From: Bermanella sp047628755
GTDB taxonomy: Bacteria > Pseudomonadota > Gammaproteobacteria > Pseudomonadales > Oceanobacteraceae
Assembly (NCBI GenBank): GCA_047628755.1
Contig: JBLHVV010000151.1
Location: 1 to 5,406 of the forward strand
DNA length: 5,406 bases
Direction of reading: 5' to 3'
Shown: positions 1 through 5,406 of the stretch, one piece after another
Position numbering within the stretch: position 1 is the first letter of the stretch
Layout: every line of letters starts with the position of its first letter
Translations under genes and position numbers: made by a program
The notes under the pieces: generated by a model
Databases searched by the model: none
Told to the model about the DNA's origin: nothing
Seen by the model: the letters and a program-made list of their open reading frames with translations, nothing else

Positions 1-2899
1 GAGTTCGCTCAACAACATCACAGATAAAACCACCACATGGTTCAAGCTCTAGCCATTTGTAAGTATATTTATTGAGCTCTTGCGATGTGAGATCTTCAAA
101 AGCAAACTCTGAGCCCATAAAGGGACCTGATTTATTTTTTGATGAAATTCTTTTAATACGCTTCATTGAATTTAAGTATAACCACTGGTCATCTTGGTCA
201 AGAATCTTGGCATGGGATAATAAAGAGGTTCCAGAAATATCTATAGGGTATTGAAATACTACAACGCTTTTATCACCTACAGATTCGTTTTGGACTTCTA
301 ATGTTTTAAACTCCATAACTCTTTTTGCCTGCTCTCCTTTAGTATTGTGTAGAGTCATAGTGACCAAAGTAATGCTATCTTCAAACCCCCTATCGCTCCT
401 GTCCGACCTAGCAGAAACTTCTAGACCTTTAGTTAAATTGTTTGTATCAGCGAATGTCTCAGGTGAAAAACCAGCGGCTAAGCTAATACCAACTAGAAGT
501 AAAGCGGCTGATTTAGCCGCTAGTTTGGTAGAAGAACTTTTTATAGGTAGACTTTCTTCTTCAGAAATAGTATTTGTGTTGGTGTTTCTAAAATCCAAAA
601 TCACTAAAAATGCAGGAAGAACTAAAAAATCAAATACTAAAGCAATAGAGATAGCCAATAATGTAAGAAGACCTAAATCCTCATTAATTTTAAATGTAGA
701 ACTAGACAATACAATAAGTCCACAAGCAATAATTATAGTACTTCCAATAAGTGCAGATCCTACACTTTTATAGGTTTCACTGATTGCGTCGACCGGCGTT
801 AATTTAAAATCACTCTTAAGCCGAAAGTATTTTGTCAAAAAATGAACTGTATCATCGACTACAATCCCCAAAGATATTGACGCTACTGAAGCAACAGAAA
901 AACCAACAGTACCAACGATAAGTGACCAACAACCAAATGCAGCAATAATTGGTAAACCATTGGTCAATAAACTAATTAAACCCATTTTAAAACTTCCTAA
1001 AGAGACCCAAAGAATTAATCCAATTAATAAAACGGCCAAAATCGTTCCAACAATCATACTTTTCACGTTACGGTCAGTGATATAAGTAAACATTACATGT
1101 GCGCTAGTAGGTCGTATTTTTTGCATATTTTCTGGTAGGTTTTCTTTAATCCAAGTTTTCATACTGTTTAAAAAAGCCTTAGTTTCTGTAGTTGAGGTTT
1201 TACCGAGCATTACTGTTACACGACTAGAGGATTTATCTATATTGATACGATCGTTAAGACTCAGTCCATAGGGGAGTGACATTTCATATAAAAGTAAATA
1301 GTCAGATGTTAATTCTGAAGAATCTGGTATTTTATAGAATTTACGATTATCGCTATTTAAATTCATATTTAACCGCCTAATAATTTCTACGATCGAATAT
1401 ACGTGATTGACGTTATCTTGCTGCTTAGCGAAATTGACAAAACTATCGACATATTTTAAATATTCAGGATTCGATACTCCATGACTTTTTCCAGATGGAA
1501 TAGAATATTCGATAGGATATAAACCAAAAAATTTTGTTGCTGCATCTGTATCAGTTCTAAATTTTATACTCTTATCAAAATAATCACTCCATTGATCGTC
1601 AAACTGTAAACTTGGTAAAGCGATGAATAATCCAGTTAGTATAAAAAACGTAGTCATTAGTATCTTTTTAGAATTTTCACCTACAAACATAGCCATTCTA
1701 TTAGATATAGTTTCTTTGATGCCTTTAGATAATACATTAGGTTTTATTACAGGAAATATACATAAGAAAGCGGGGAATAATGTTAATGAGATAAACCAAG
1801 CAGCAATAATCCCGGCTGCAGACATATTGCCTAAATGAGCAAATGGAGGAGAATCTGAAAAATTTAGAGATAAAAAACCAACAACTGTAGTGAGGGTTGT
1901 AATCGTAATAGGTAAAAAATTCGATACTATTGAATACTCAATAGCCTCAAATTTATTGTGACCGTCCCTTATACTAGATTGAAATGATTTAAATAGATGT
2001 ATTGAGTTAGCGATAGCCAATGTAATTATTATTATAGGTGCGCTATTAGATACTGGTGTTAAAGGAACTCCAAAAAACCCACCTAGACCCATCCCTACAC
2101 CCATGGATAAATAAGCGACTATTATTGTTATAAATGTACCTACAAAAGACCTAAGAATTAGTAAAGAGGCAATCATTAGCACAATGTACATAACAGGGAC
2201 TAATTTAATTGAATCCATATAGCCAGATTCACCAAATGCATTGTTCAACATACCAAAACCTGTAAGATAAATATCTAGATTAGGATATTTTTTGGTTATC
2301 TCGCTTACAATTTTCCTAGCTTCGGAGGCCGCTTTTGGAACTTCATAAACTGTTTTACCTGGTAATTGCAAAACAACATTAATTGCTGTGGCTGTTGCAT
2401 CATTTGTTATAAACAAACCATTAAGGAGTGGCTCTGATAGTGCTATATTTTTTTTAATAGAGAGATCTATATTTGATAAGTTATGAGCATCATACACAAG
2501 ATCTTCAACCGTTAAATTGTCACCAACGGCATATGTATACTGAAAGTTAGTCAAAGAGTCTACCCTATTTGAGTAAGGAATATTCCAAGCTCTCTTTGTT
2601 AACTCTTCAATAGCTGAAAGGTTTTTTTGAGTAAAAACATTGCTATCTTTTGGCTTAATAACAAAGTAAAAATTGTCATTTTTTGAATACGTCTTTTGAA
2701 AATCTAAGAATATCGTTAAATCCGGATTTTCTCCGGAAAAAAACACTCTATAGTCAGGAGTAAATGCTAATCGGCTGGCCCCAGAAGATATACCAACACC
2801 TATACTTACAACAATCAGTACCACTAGATACCAATATTTAATAGAAAAATTAGCTAATATGGAAGCAATTCTTTGATCCAATTTAGTATTATTTTTCAC
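1..2899 (-). CDS. RND/MMPL-type exporter fused to a C-terminal LolA-like (PF17131-type) periplasmic domain; 3' end outside window
   Basis: The frame is open from a GTG at 2899 to the left edge: 966 codons, no stop. An in-frame TAA at 2915-2917 and a Shine-Dalgarno-like GAGAGGA at 2904-2910 fix the start. Residues 1-770 form a duplicated RND permease: TM1 about 22-37, periplasmic loop 1 (TPDYRVFF at 47-54, PYSNRVDSLTNFQ at 108-120), TM2-TM6 about 233-385, TM7 about 412-428, loop 2 (DDQWSDYFD from about 431, YLLLYEMSLPYGL at about 534-546), TM8-TM12 about 613-766. TM10 carries GIVVDDTVHFL (678-688) with the expected acidic pair; the TM4 equivalent reads ANSIHL with Asn298. Residues 787-817 (Lys-rich, hydrophobic, ending TFA) resemble a signal peptide and would act as a 13th helix. 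From about 820 the sequence matches the PF17131 'outer membrane lipoprotein-sorting' type (MTL, MEFKTLEV, DDQWLYL, KRIKRISS, GPFMGSEFAFEDL, CDVVER). Known family role: proton-driven export of lipids or hydrophobic molecules from the inner membrane. The substrate here is unknown. Confidence 0.93.
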   Translation of the reverse strand, partial: MKNNTKLDQRIASILANFSIKYWYLVVLIVVSIGVGISSGASRLAFTPDYRVFFSGENPDLTIFLDFQKTYSKNDNFYFVIKPKDSNVFTQKNLSAIEELTKRAWNIPYSNRVDSLTNFQYTYAVGDNLTVEDLVYDAHNLSNIDLSIKKNIALSEPLLNGLFITNDATATAINVVLQLPGKTVYEVPKAASEARKIVSEITKKYPNLDIYLTGFGMLNNAFGESGYMDSIKLVPVMYIVLMIASLLILRSFVGTFITIIVAYLSMGVGMGLGGFFGVPLTPVSNSAPIIIITLAIANSIHLFKSFQSSIRDGHNKFEAIEYSIVSNFLPITITTLTTVVGFLSLNFSDSPPFAHLGNMSAAGIIAAWFISLTLFPAFLCIFPVIKPNVLSKGIKETISNRMAMFVGENSKKILMTTFFILTGLFIALPSLQFDDQWSDYFDKSIKFRTDTDAATKFFGLYPIEYSIPSGKSHGVSNPEYLKYVDSFVNFAKQQDNVNHVYSIVEIIRRLNMNLNSDNRKFYKIPDSSELTSDYLLLYEMSLPYGLSLNDRINIDKSSSRVTVMLGKTSTTETKAFLNSMKTWIKENLPENMQKIRPTSAHVMFTYITDRNVKSMIVGTILAVLLIGLILWVSLGSFKMGLISLLTNGLPIIAAFGCWSLIVGTVGFSVASVASISLGIVVDDTVHFLTKYFRLKSDFKLTPVDAISETYKSVGSALIGSTIIIACGLIVLSSSTFKINEDLGLLTLLAISIALVFDFLVLPAFLVILDFRNTNTNTISEEESLPIKSSSTKLAAKSAALLLVGISLAAGFSPETFADTNNLTKGLEVSARSDRSDRGFEDSITLVTMTLHNTKGEQAKRVMEFKTLEVQNESVGDKSVVVFQYPIDISGTSLLSHAKILDQDDQWLYLNSMKRIKRISSKNKSGPFMGSEFAFEDLTSQELNKYTYKWLELEPCGGFICDVVERT

Positions 2900-2903
2900 A
2901 GAA

Positions 2904-2910
2904 TCCTCTC
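2904..2910 (-). promoter_or_regulatory. Ribosome binding site deciding the GTG start of the RND fusion
   Basis: Read on the minus strand this is GAGAGGA, with its GAGG core 5 nt before the GTG at 2899-2897. No ATG or TTG lies between the in-frame stop at 2915-2917 and this GTG, and the first internal in-frame ATG is about 217 codons further on, past TM1. The GTG is therefore the only plausible start. Confidence 0.75.
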
Positions 2911-2974
2911 TTATTTAAGTTAATGAATATATGATTATTACTCTATTTACTAACAATGATAAAAAGTCTAAAAA

Positions 2975-2988
2975 ATATTAATTAATAT
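2975..2988. promoter_or_regulatory. Perfect 14-bp AT-only palindrome, possible operator
   Basis: ATATTAATTAATAT reads the same on both strands and lies 76-89 bp upstream of the exporter start. It could bind a dimeric repressor, which often controls RND exporters. However, it contains no G or C, and such palindromes arise easily by chance in sequence this AT-rich. No regulator gene is visible in the window. Confidence 0.2.
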
Positions 2989-3087
2989 ATTACTTAAGGA
3001 CGTAACTATTTTTTAATTGATAGGAATACCTCTCATTATCTAAGTAGTTGGTGTTAATAAATAGTTTCAATATTGACTTAATTATTT

Positions 3088-3106
3088 GGAATATATAAAT
3101 ATTTCC
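3088..3106 (-). repeat. Imperfect inverted repeat just after the KMO-like stop codon
   Basis: In the minus-strand transcript, GGAAATAT and ATATTCC can pair as a 7-bp stem with one bulged A and a 4-nt UUAU loop, starting 7 nt after the stop codon. The stem is mostly A-U and is not followed by a U run, so it is a poor intrinsic terminator. It may be chance, or a weak 3'-end structure. Confidence 0.25.
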
Positions 3107-3113
3107 TTAAATA

Positions 3114-4454
3114 CTAAATACTATCTCCACCTTTAATAATATTTTCAACATGGGACAAAAAGTTTTTTTTATCTTGTTCATTTAGAGATGGATAAAACTG
3201 TATTAACTGATCTATTATGATATCTCCATATTTTGATTTCGTTAATATTTTATTATAAGAACCACATGTAAACGCAACATCATTATAAAAATCACTGAAT
3301 ATATCTGGGGAATAATCAACCAACCATTCGTTCATTTTTTTCCGTGTTTGATAGCTGGAACTTCCAATCTCTAAAGTTAGCTCTTTAAACATTTTTTTCG
3401 ATAGTTTAATTATTGAGTCAGATTCATCCTTTCTTTTATTAAAGTATTCTTTAGAAGCAAGATGAAAGTTTCCTGAATAATTATCGACTTCATTAACAAA
3501 AACCTCAACGTCTTGAATGCCAGAATTTAATCCCTGTCCTAAGAAAGGCAACATCGAACGTGCGGCATCTCCTATTAATGTTACGTTCTTTCCGAGCACC
3601 CAATTACTGCATGCTTTACTTGACAAAACTGAAATTTTAGATGATATTATTTGACTGGTTATATTAGGTACATTTAGAACAGGTATAAGAGTTTTGAATT
3701 TCTCTATTAATATTTTTAGATCCATGTCATTGTTAGAATTCTCTATGTCCAACTTTGGGAATATTAATGTTCCAGTCCAGCTTTTATCTTTATTAGGAAA
3801 TGCAAAGAAAGAAAACTCCCCACCTGGAAATGCTTGCATAAACTCACGATTCCAGTTTAGACAAAGCTCCGGCTCTATCATAATTTCTTTATACTGATAA
3901 TCTTCATCAATATTTTTTTCTTTTAATAAGAATCTTTTCCCTAATAAGTGTCTAACCACAGAATTAGCACCATCACATGCCAGTATATGCTTGGCATTGA
4001 TATTATGTAGATTTCCGTCAACAAGATTAATGTAACTAATTGATGCATTTTTTTCATTAATCTCAGTTACTTTAGACGAAAAATTGATATTAATATTAGG
4101 TTCTAAGATTGCACGATCAATGAAAATATCATTAAGCTTTTTACGATGTATTGAAACAAGACCTCTTCCATTTTTAGAATACAGTATTTTTAAATCTGGC
4201 CGGTTTGTTATATGAACACATCTACCTTTTAGTTTAATTCCATTATATTTTATCGAACTTTGTAACCCAATATCTAACATTATATTTTTTGACCTTTCAG
4301 ACAGTACAAGGTGTGTAGACCTACCATCATTAAACTCATTATTCCGACTATCCTCTCGCTTCTCTAATAGTAAAATAGAATACCCTTTGCGAGCTAATAG
4401 AGTAGATACTGCACAACCTATTGGGCCTGCACCTATTACAACTATATAACTCAT
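3114..4454 (-). CDS. FAD-dependent monooxygenase of the kynurenine 3-monooxygenase type
   Basis: This 446-residue group A flavoprotein hydroxylase probably uses FAD, NAD(P)H and O2 to hydroxylate an aromatic ring. The FAD dinucleotide-binding motif is G8-A-G10-P-I-G13, with E31 ending the second strand; the DG motif is C160-D-G-A163; the second FAD motif is G295-D-A-A298, followed by LPFLGQGLNSGIQD (302-315). GRSTHLVLS (44-52) and YKEIMIEP (188-195) are KMO-like. Against human KMO as I recall it, R78 and Y92 match the substrate-carboxylate residues R85 and Y99 with identical 14-residue spacing, and Y400 matches Y398. The conserved Asn363 position is Met355 and the usual NYxEMR block reads MFKELT. 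There is no C-terminal membrane anchor, as in bacterial KMOs. I chose the ATG at 4454; a TTG one codon upstream (4457) is possible. The gene lies 61 bp after the cupin. KMO family membership is strong, but kynurenine as substrate is unproven. Confidence 0.88.
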   Translation of the reverse strand: MSYIVVIGAGPIGCAVSTLLARKGYSILLLEKREDSRNNEFNDGRSTHLVLSERSKNIMLDIGLQSSIKYNGIKLKGRCVHITNRPDLKILYSKNGRGLVSIHRKKLNDIFIDRAILEPNININFSSKVTEINEKNASISYINLVDGNLHNINAKHILACDGANSVVRHLLGKRFLLKEKNIDEDYQYKEIMIEPELCLNWNREFMQAFPGGEFSFFAFPNKDKSWTGTLIFPKLDIENSNNDMDLKILIEKFKTLIPVLNVPNITSQIISSKISVLSSKACSNWVLGKNVTLIGDAARSMLPFLGQGLNSGIQDVEVFVNEVDNYSGNFHLASKEYFNKRKDESDSIIKLSKKMFKELTLEIGSSSYQTRKKMNEWLVDYSPDIFSDFYNDVAFTCGSYNKILTKSKYGDIIIDQLIQFYPSLNEQDKKNFLSHVENIIKGGDSI

Positions 4455-4464
4455 CAAGACGATT

Positions 4465-4469
4465 CCCTC
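4465..4469 (-). promoter_or_regulatory. Ribosome binding site of the KMO-like gene; ambiguous TTG/ATG start
   Basis: GAGGG on the minus strand lies 10 nt before the ATG at 4454 and 7 nt before the adjacent in-frame TTG at 4457. The spacing slightly favours the TTG and the codon type favours the ATG. The choice changes the protein by one residue only. Confidence 0.55.
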
Positions 4470-4515
4470 TGATAAATTGAATCCGTTAATTAATTATGTA
4501 TAAAGTAGTCTTAAT

Positions 4516-5061
4516 TTAAACTTTTAGTAATTTATCTCTCTCAACTTTCTTATTTTTTAATCTAAATTTCTCCATATCTGGTAACTCAATAGCTGTTGAA
4601 TCAGTTTTACTGACGTACCGAGTTAACAACACGGCACATGGTTCATCTTTACTAGGATTATCGATAAAATGAGGCATATTTGGAGGCACAAATACAAAGC
4701 TGCCAGCCTTTGCAATTTCATAATTTTCTAATTCATCACCCCAAAGGAGTGATAACTTTCCACTAACCACATAACCGCTAGTTTCATGCTCGTGAATATG
4801 TACTGGACCATCTTCAGCTGCTGGTGCTAATTCAAACATTGCAAAGTGGATTTCTCTTGCTCCGGTTGAATCAGGTGTAATGCCAAAAATTGGTTTTCCT
4901 CCGGTGCCTGGCCCAGTACCATGTTTATGTGGAATACTAGTTTTAGTGACACCAGCTTCATAGGGCTTACCGTGTAATATCTTGCAATCAAGTCTGGCTA
5001 GTTCATTCATTTTCCTTCTTGATATAGGGTAATGTGAAGAGGAATTTTTTTCATTAATCAT
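4516..5061 (-). CDS. Single-domain cupin protein (RmlC-like), function unknown
   Basis: This 181-residue protein has one conserved cupin barrel. Motif 1 spans G85 to G101 with H88, H90 and H92 in HIHEHET; motif 2 spans G120 to N135 with P126 and H131 (GSFVFVPPNMPHFIDN). H88, H90 and H131 are the likely metal ligands. The position that usually holds the ligand Glu, seven residues before G101, is T94, with E93 beside it. The C-terminal run RYVSKTDSTAIELPDME resembles the tail of uncharacterised RmlC-like cupins (COG4101-like, from memory). A Gly-rich stretch at 48-60, preceded by PHKH at 44-47, lies before the barrel. The ATG at 5061 has GGAG 7 nt upstream (5069-5072). There is no signal peptide, so it is probably cytoplasmic. 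It sits between the DUF362-like and KMO-like genes, suggesting a dioxygenase, isomerase or binding role in the same pathway. It does not resemble 3-hydroxyanthranilate 3,4-dioxygenase, another small cupin. Confidence 0.85.
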   Translation of the reverse strand: MINEKNSSSHYPISRRKMNELARLDCKILHGKPYEAGVTKTSIPHKHGTGPGTGGKPIFGITPDSTGAREIHFAMFELAPAAEDGPVHIHEHETSGYVVSGKLSLLWGDELENYEIAKAGSFVFVPPNMPHFIDNPSKDEPCAVLLTRYVSKTDSTAIELPDMEKFRLKNKKVERDKLLKV

Positions 5062-5068
5062 GTTCTAT

Positions 5069-5072
5069 CTCC
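5069..5072 (-). promoter_or_regulatory. Ribosome binding site of the cupin gene
   Basis: GGAG on the minus strand, 7 nt before the ATG at 5061, supports that start. A closer look at the 35-bp gap shows only a run of nine T on the plus strand (5085-5093) besides this site. Confidence 0.7.
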
Positions 5073-5096
5073 ATCATTTGTAAATTTTTTTTTAAT

Positions 5097-5406
5097 CTAA
5101 GCTACTGATTCTGTGTTAATAGTGATTTTCGGTTTTAGCACTTCGGCCATACAAAATTTTTCAAAATATTGCTCAAGAGGCTTAAAATGCACTTCATATT
5201 CGTTCCATTCAGGGACAATATCTTCTACAACATGATGCTCCGAAAGAAATACTCCTTTAGAATAACTTTTAATAATTGGGTGAATTCCAGTACTTAAGTT
5301 TGCATTTTTGTAGTCATCCTTATGGACACGATCTACGGCTAATGGGTCTTTACTTGCAAAGATAATTTCTAATCCAAATTCCATTGTTAGGAGATGATAT
5401 TCTTCA
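5097..5406 (-). CDS. C-terminal fragment of a possible DUF362-family protein; 5' end outside window
   Basis: The frame ends at a TAG (5099-5097) and stays open to the right edge, giving 102 visible residues. An ATG at 5384 exists, but it has no Shine-Dalgarno sequence before it and the coding frame continues upstream of it (EEYHLLT), so I treat it as internal and the gene as truncated by the window. The stretch GLEIIFASKDPLAVDRVH resembles the C-terminal 'G/ASKDPVAVDAVA' signature of DUF362 proteins, a poorly characterised family often associated with iron-sulfur domains. After it comes HPIIKSYSKGVFLSEHHVVEDI, then a more divergent tail. Only one cysteine is visible, so no Fe-S cluster motif can be seen in this part. 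It is followed after 35 bp by the cupin on the same strand and is probably co-transcribed. The family call rests on one short motif and is tentative; that the frame is coding is more certain. Confidence 0.55.
   Translation of the reverse strand, partial: EEYHLLTMEFGLEIIFASKDPLAVDRVHKDDYKNANLSTGIHPIIKSYSKGVFLSEHHVVEDIVPEWNEYEVHFKPLEQYFEKFCMAEVLKPKITINTESVA

Larger units (their letters stand above)
2900..3113. other. AT-rich intergenic region between the KMO-like gene and the RND fusion
   Basis: These 214 bp hold no supportable gene on either strand. Three weak inverted repeats are visible: an imperfect one just after the KMO-like stop (3088-3106), a perfect 14-bp AT-only palindrome (2975-2988), and an 8-bp pair, AACTATTT at 3004-3011 with AAATAGTT at 3059-3066. 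One poor sigma70-like pair could serve the exporter on the minus strand: TTGTTA, then 19 nt, then TATATT, shortly before the gene. The spacer is too long and such matches are common in AT-rich DNA, so I do not call a promoter. The length of the gap compared with the 35- and 61-bp gaps upstream suggests the exporter may have its own promoter. Confidence 0.5.

Noticed and set aside
72..254. Plus-strand open frame of 60 codons
   Set aside because: It is antisense to the highly conserved LolA-like blocks of the fusion and has no features of its own.
345..773. Plus-strand open frame of 142 codons
   Set aside because: It lies opposite the conserved TM11-TM12 and linker region of the RND fusion, has no recognisable motif, and the minus strand encodes clear family motifs through it.
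1623..1838. Plus-strand open frame of 71 codons
   Set aside because: It is antisense to TM6-TM7 of the RND permease; its hydrophobic look reflects the opposite strand.
2448..2455. Run of eight A in the RND coding strand as a possible phase-variation site; a similar run is at 3163-3170 in the KMO-like gene
   Set aside because: Runs of eight are expected in DNA this AT-rich, both frames are intact, and nothing else suggests switching.
3694..3897. Plus-strand open frame of 67 codons
   Set aside because: It is antisense to the middle of the KMO-like enzyme, where the minus strand matches the family well.
4516..5061. Cupin as 3-hydroxyanthranilate 3,4-dioxygenase, which would complete a kynurenine pathway
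   Set aside because: That enzyme is a cupin of similar length, but its characteristic metal-site and C-terminal paired CxxC sequences are absent here, and the tail fits RmlC-like cupins of unknown function better.
5085..5093. Run of nine T (plus strand) in the gap before the cupin, as a terminator U-tract or variable spacer
   Set aside because: On the transcribed strand it is a run of A rather than U, there is no hairpin beside it, and it is upstream of the ribosome binding site.
1..5406. CRISPR array, tRNA, rRNA, insertion sequence or attachment site
   Set aside because: No regularly spaced repeats, tRNA-like or rRNA-like stretches, transposase motifs or long terminal repeats were found by reading either strand; nearly all of the window is coding on the minus strand.

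Overview
The window is AT-rich (roughly one third G+C by eye) and every gene I can support lies on the minus strand, so it reads from high to low coordinates. An RND-superfamily inner-membrane exporter joined to a periplasmic LolA-like domain points to a Gram-negative (diderm) bacterium. A low-GC proteobacterium, perhaps a marine gammaproteobacterium, would fit, but that placement is inference.

Layout in order of transcription. (1) 5406-5097: the C-terminal end of a protein whose start lies outside the window. It carries an 'ASKDPLAVD' stretch resembling the DUF362 family. (2) 5061-4516: a complete 181-residue single-domain cupin. (3) 4454-3114: a complete FAD-dependent aromatic hydroxylase that aligns along its length with kynurenine 3-monooxygenase (KMO). 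(4) 3113-2900: a 214-bp AT-rich gap with some inverted repeats but no convincing gene or terminator. (5) 2899 to the left edge: one uninterrupted reading frame of at least 966 codons. It encodes a 12-helix RND/MMPL-type (COG1033-like) exporter, then a signal-peptide-like 13th hydrophobic segment, then a LolA-like 'outer membrane lipoprotein-sorting protein' domain (PF17131 type). The C-terminus of this fusion lies outside the window.

Genes 1-3 are spaced 35 and 61 bp apart and are probably one operon. The exporter follows after 214 bp and may be in the same transcript or have its own promoter. My reading, which is inference, is a small-molecule locus: a KMO-like enzyme hydroxylates an aromatic or kynurenine-like substrate, the cupin and the DUF362-like protein do further unidentified steps, and the RND-LolA fusion moves a hydrophobic product or lipid out of the inner membrane and across the periplasm. 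The most notable points are the fusion with its retained signal-peptide-like linker, an Asn in place of the usual Asp in transmembrane helix 4, and a KMO-like active site that keeps the substrate-carboxylate anchors but changes a normally conserved Asn.
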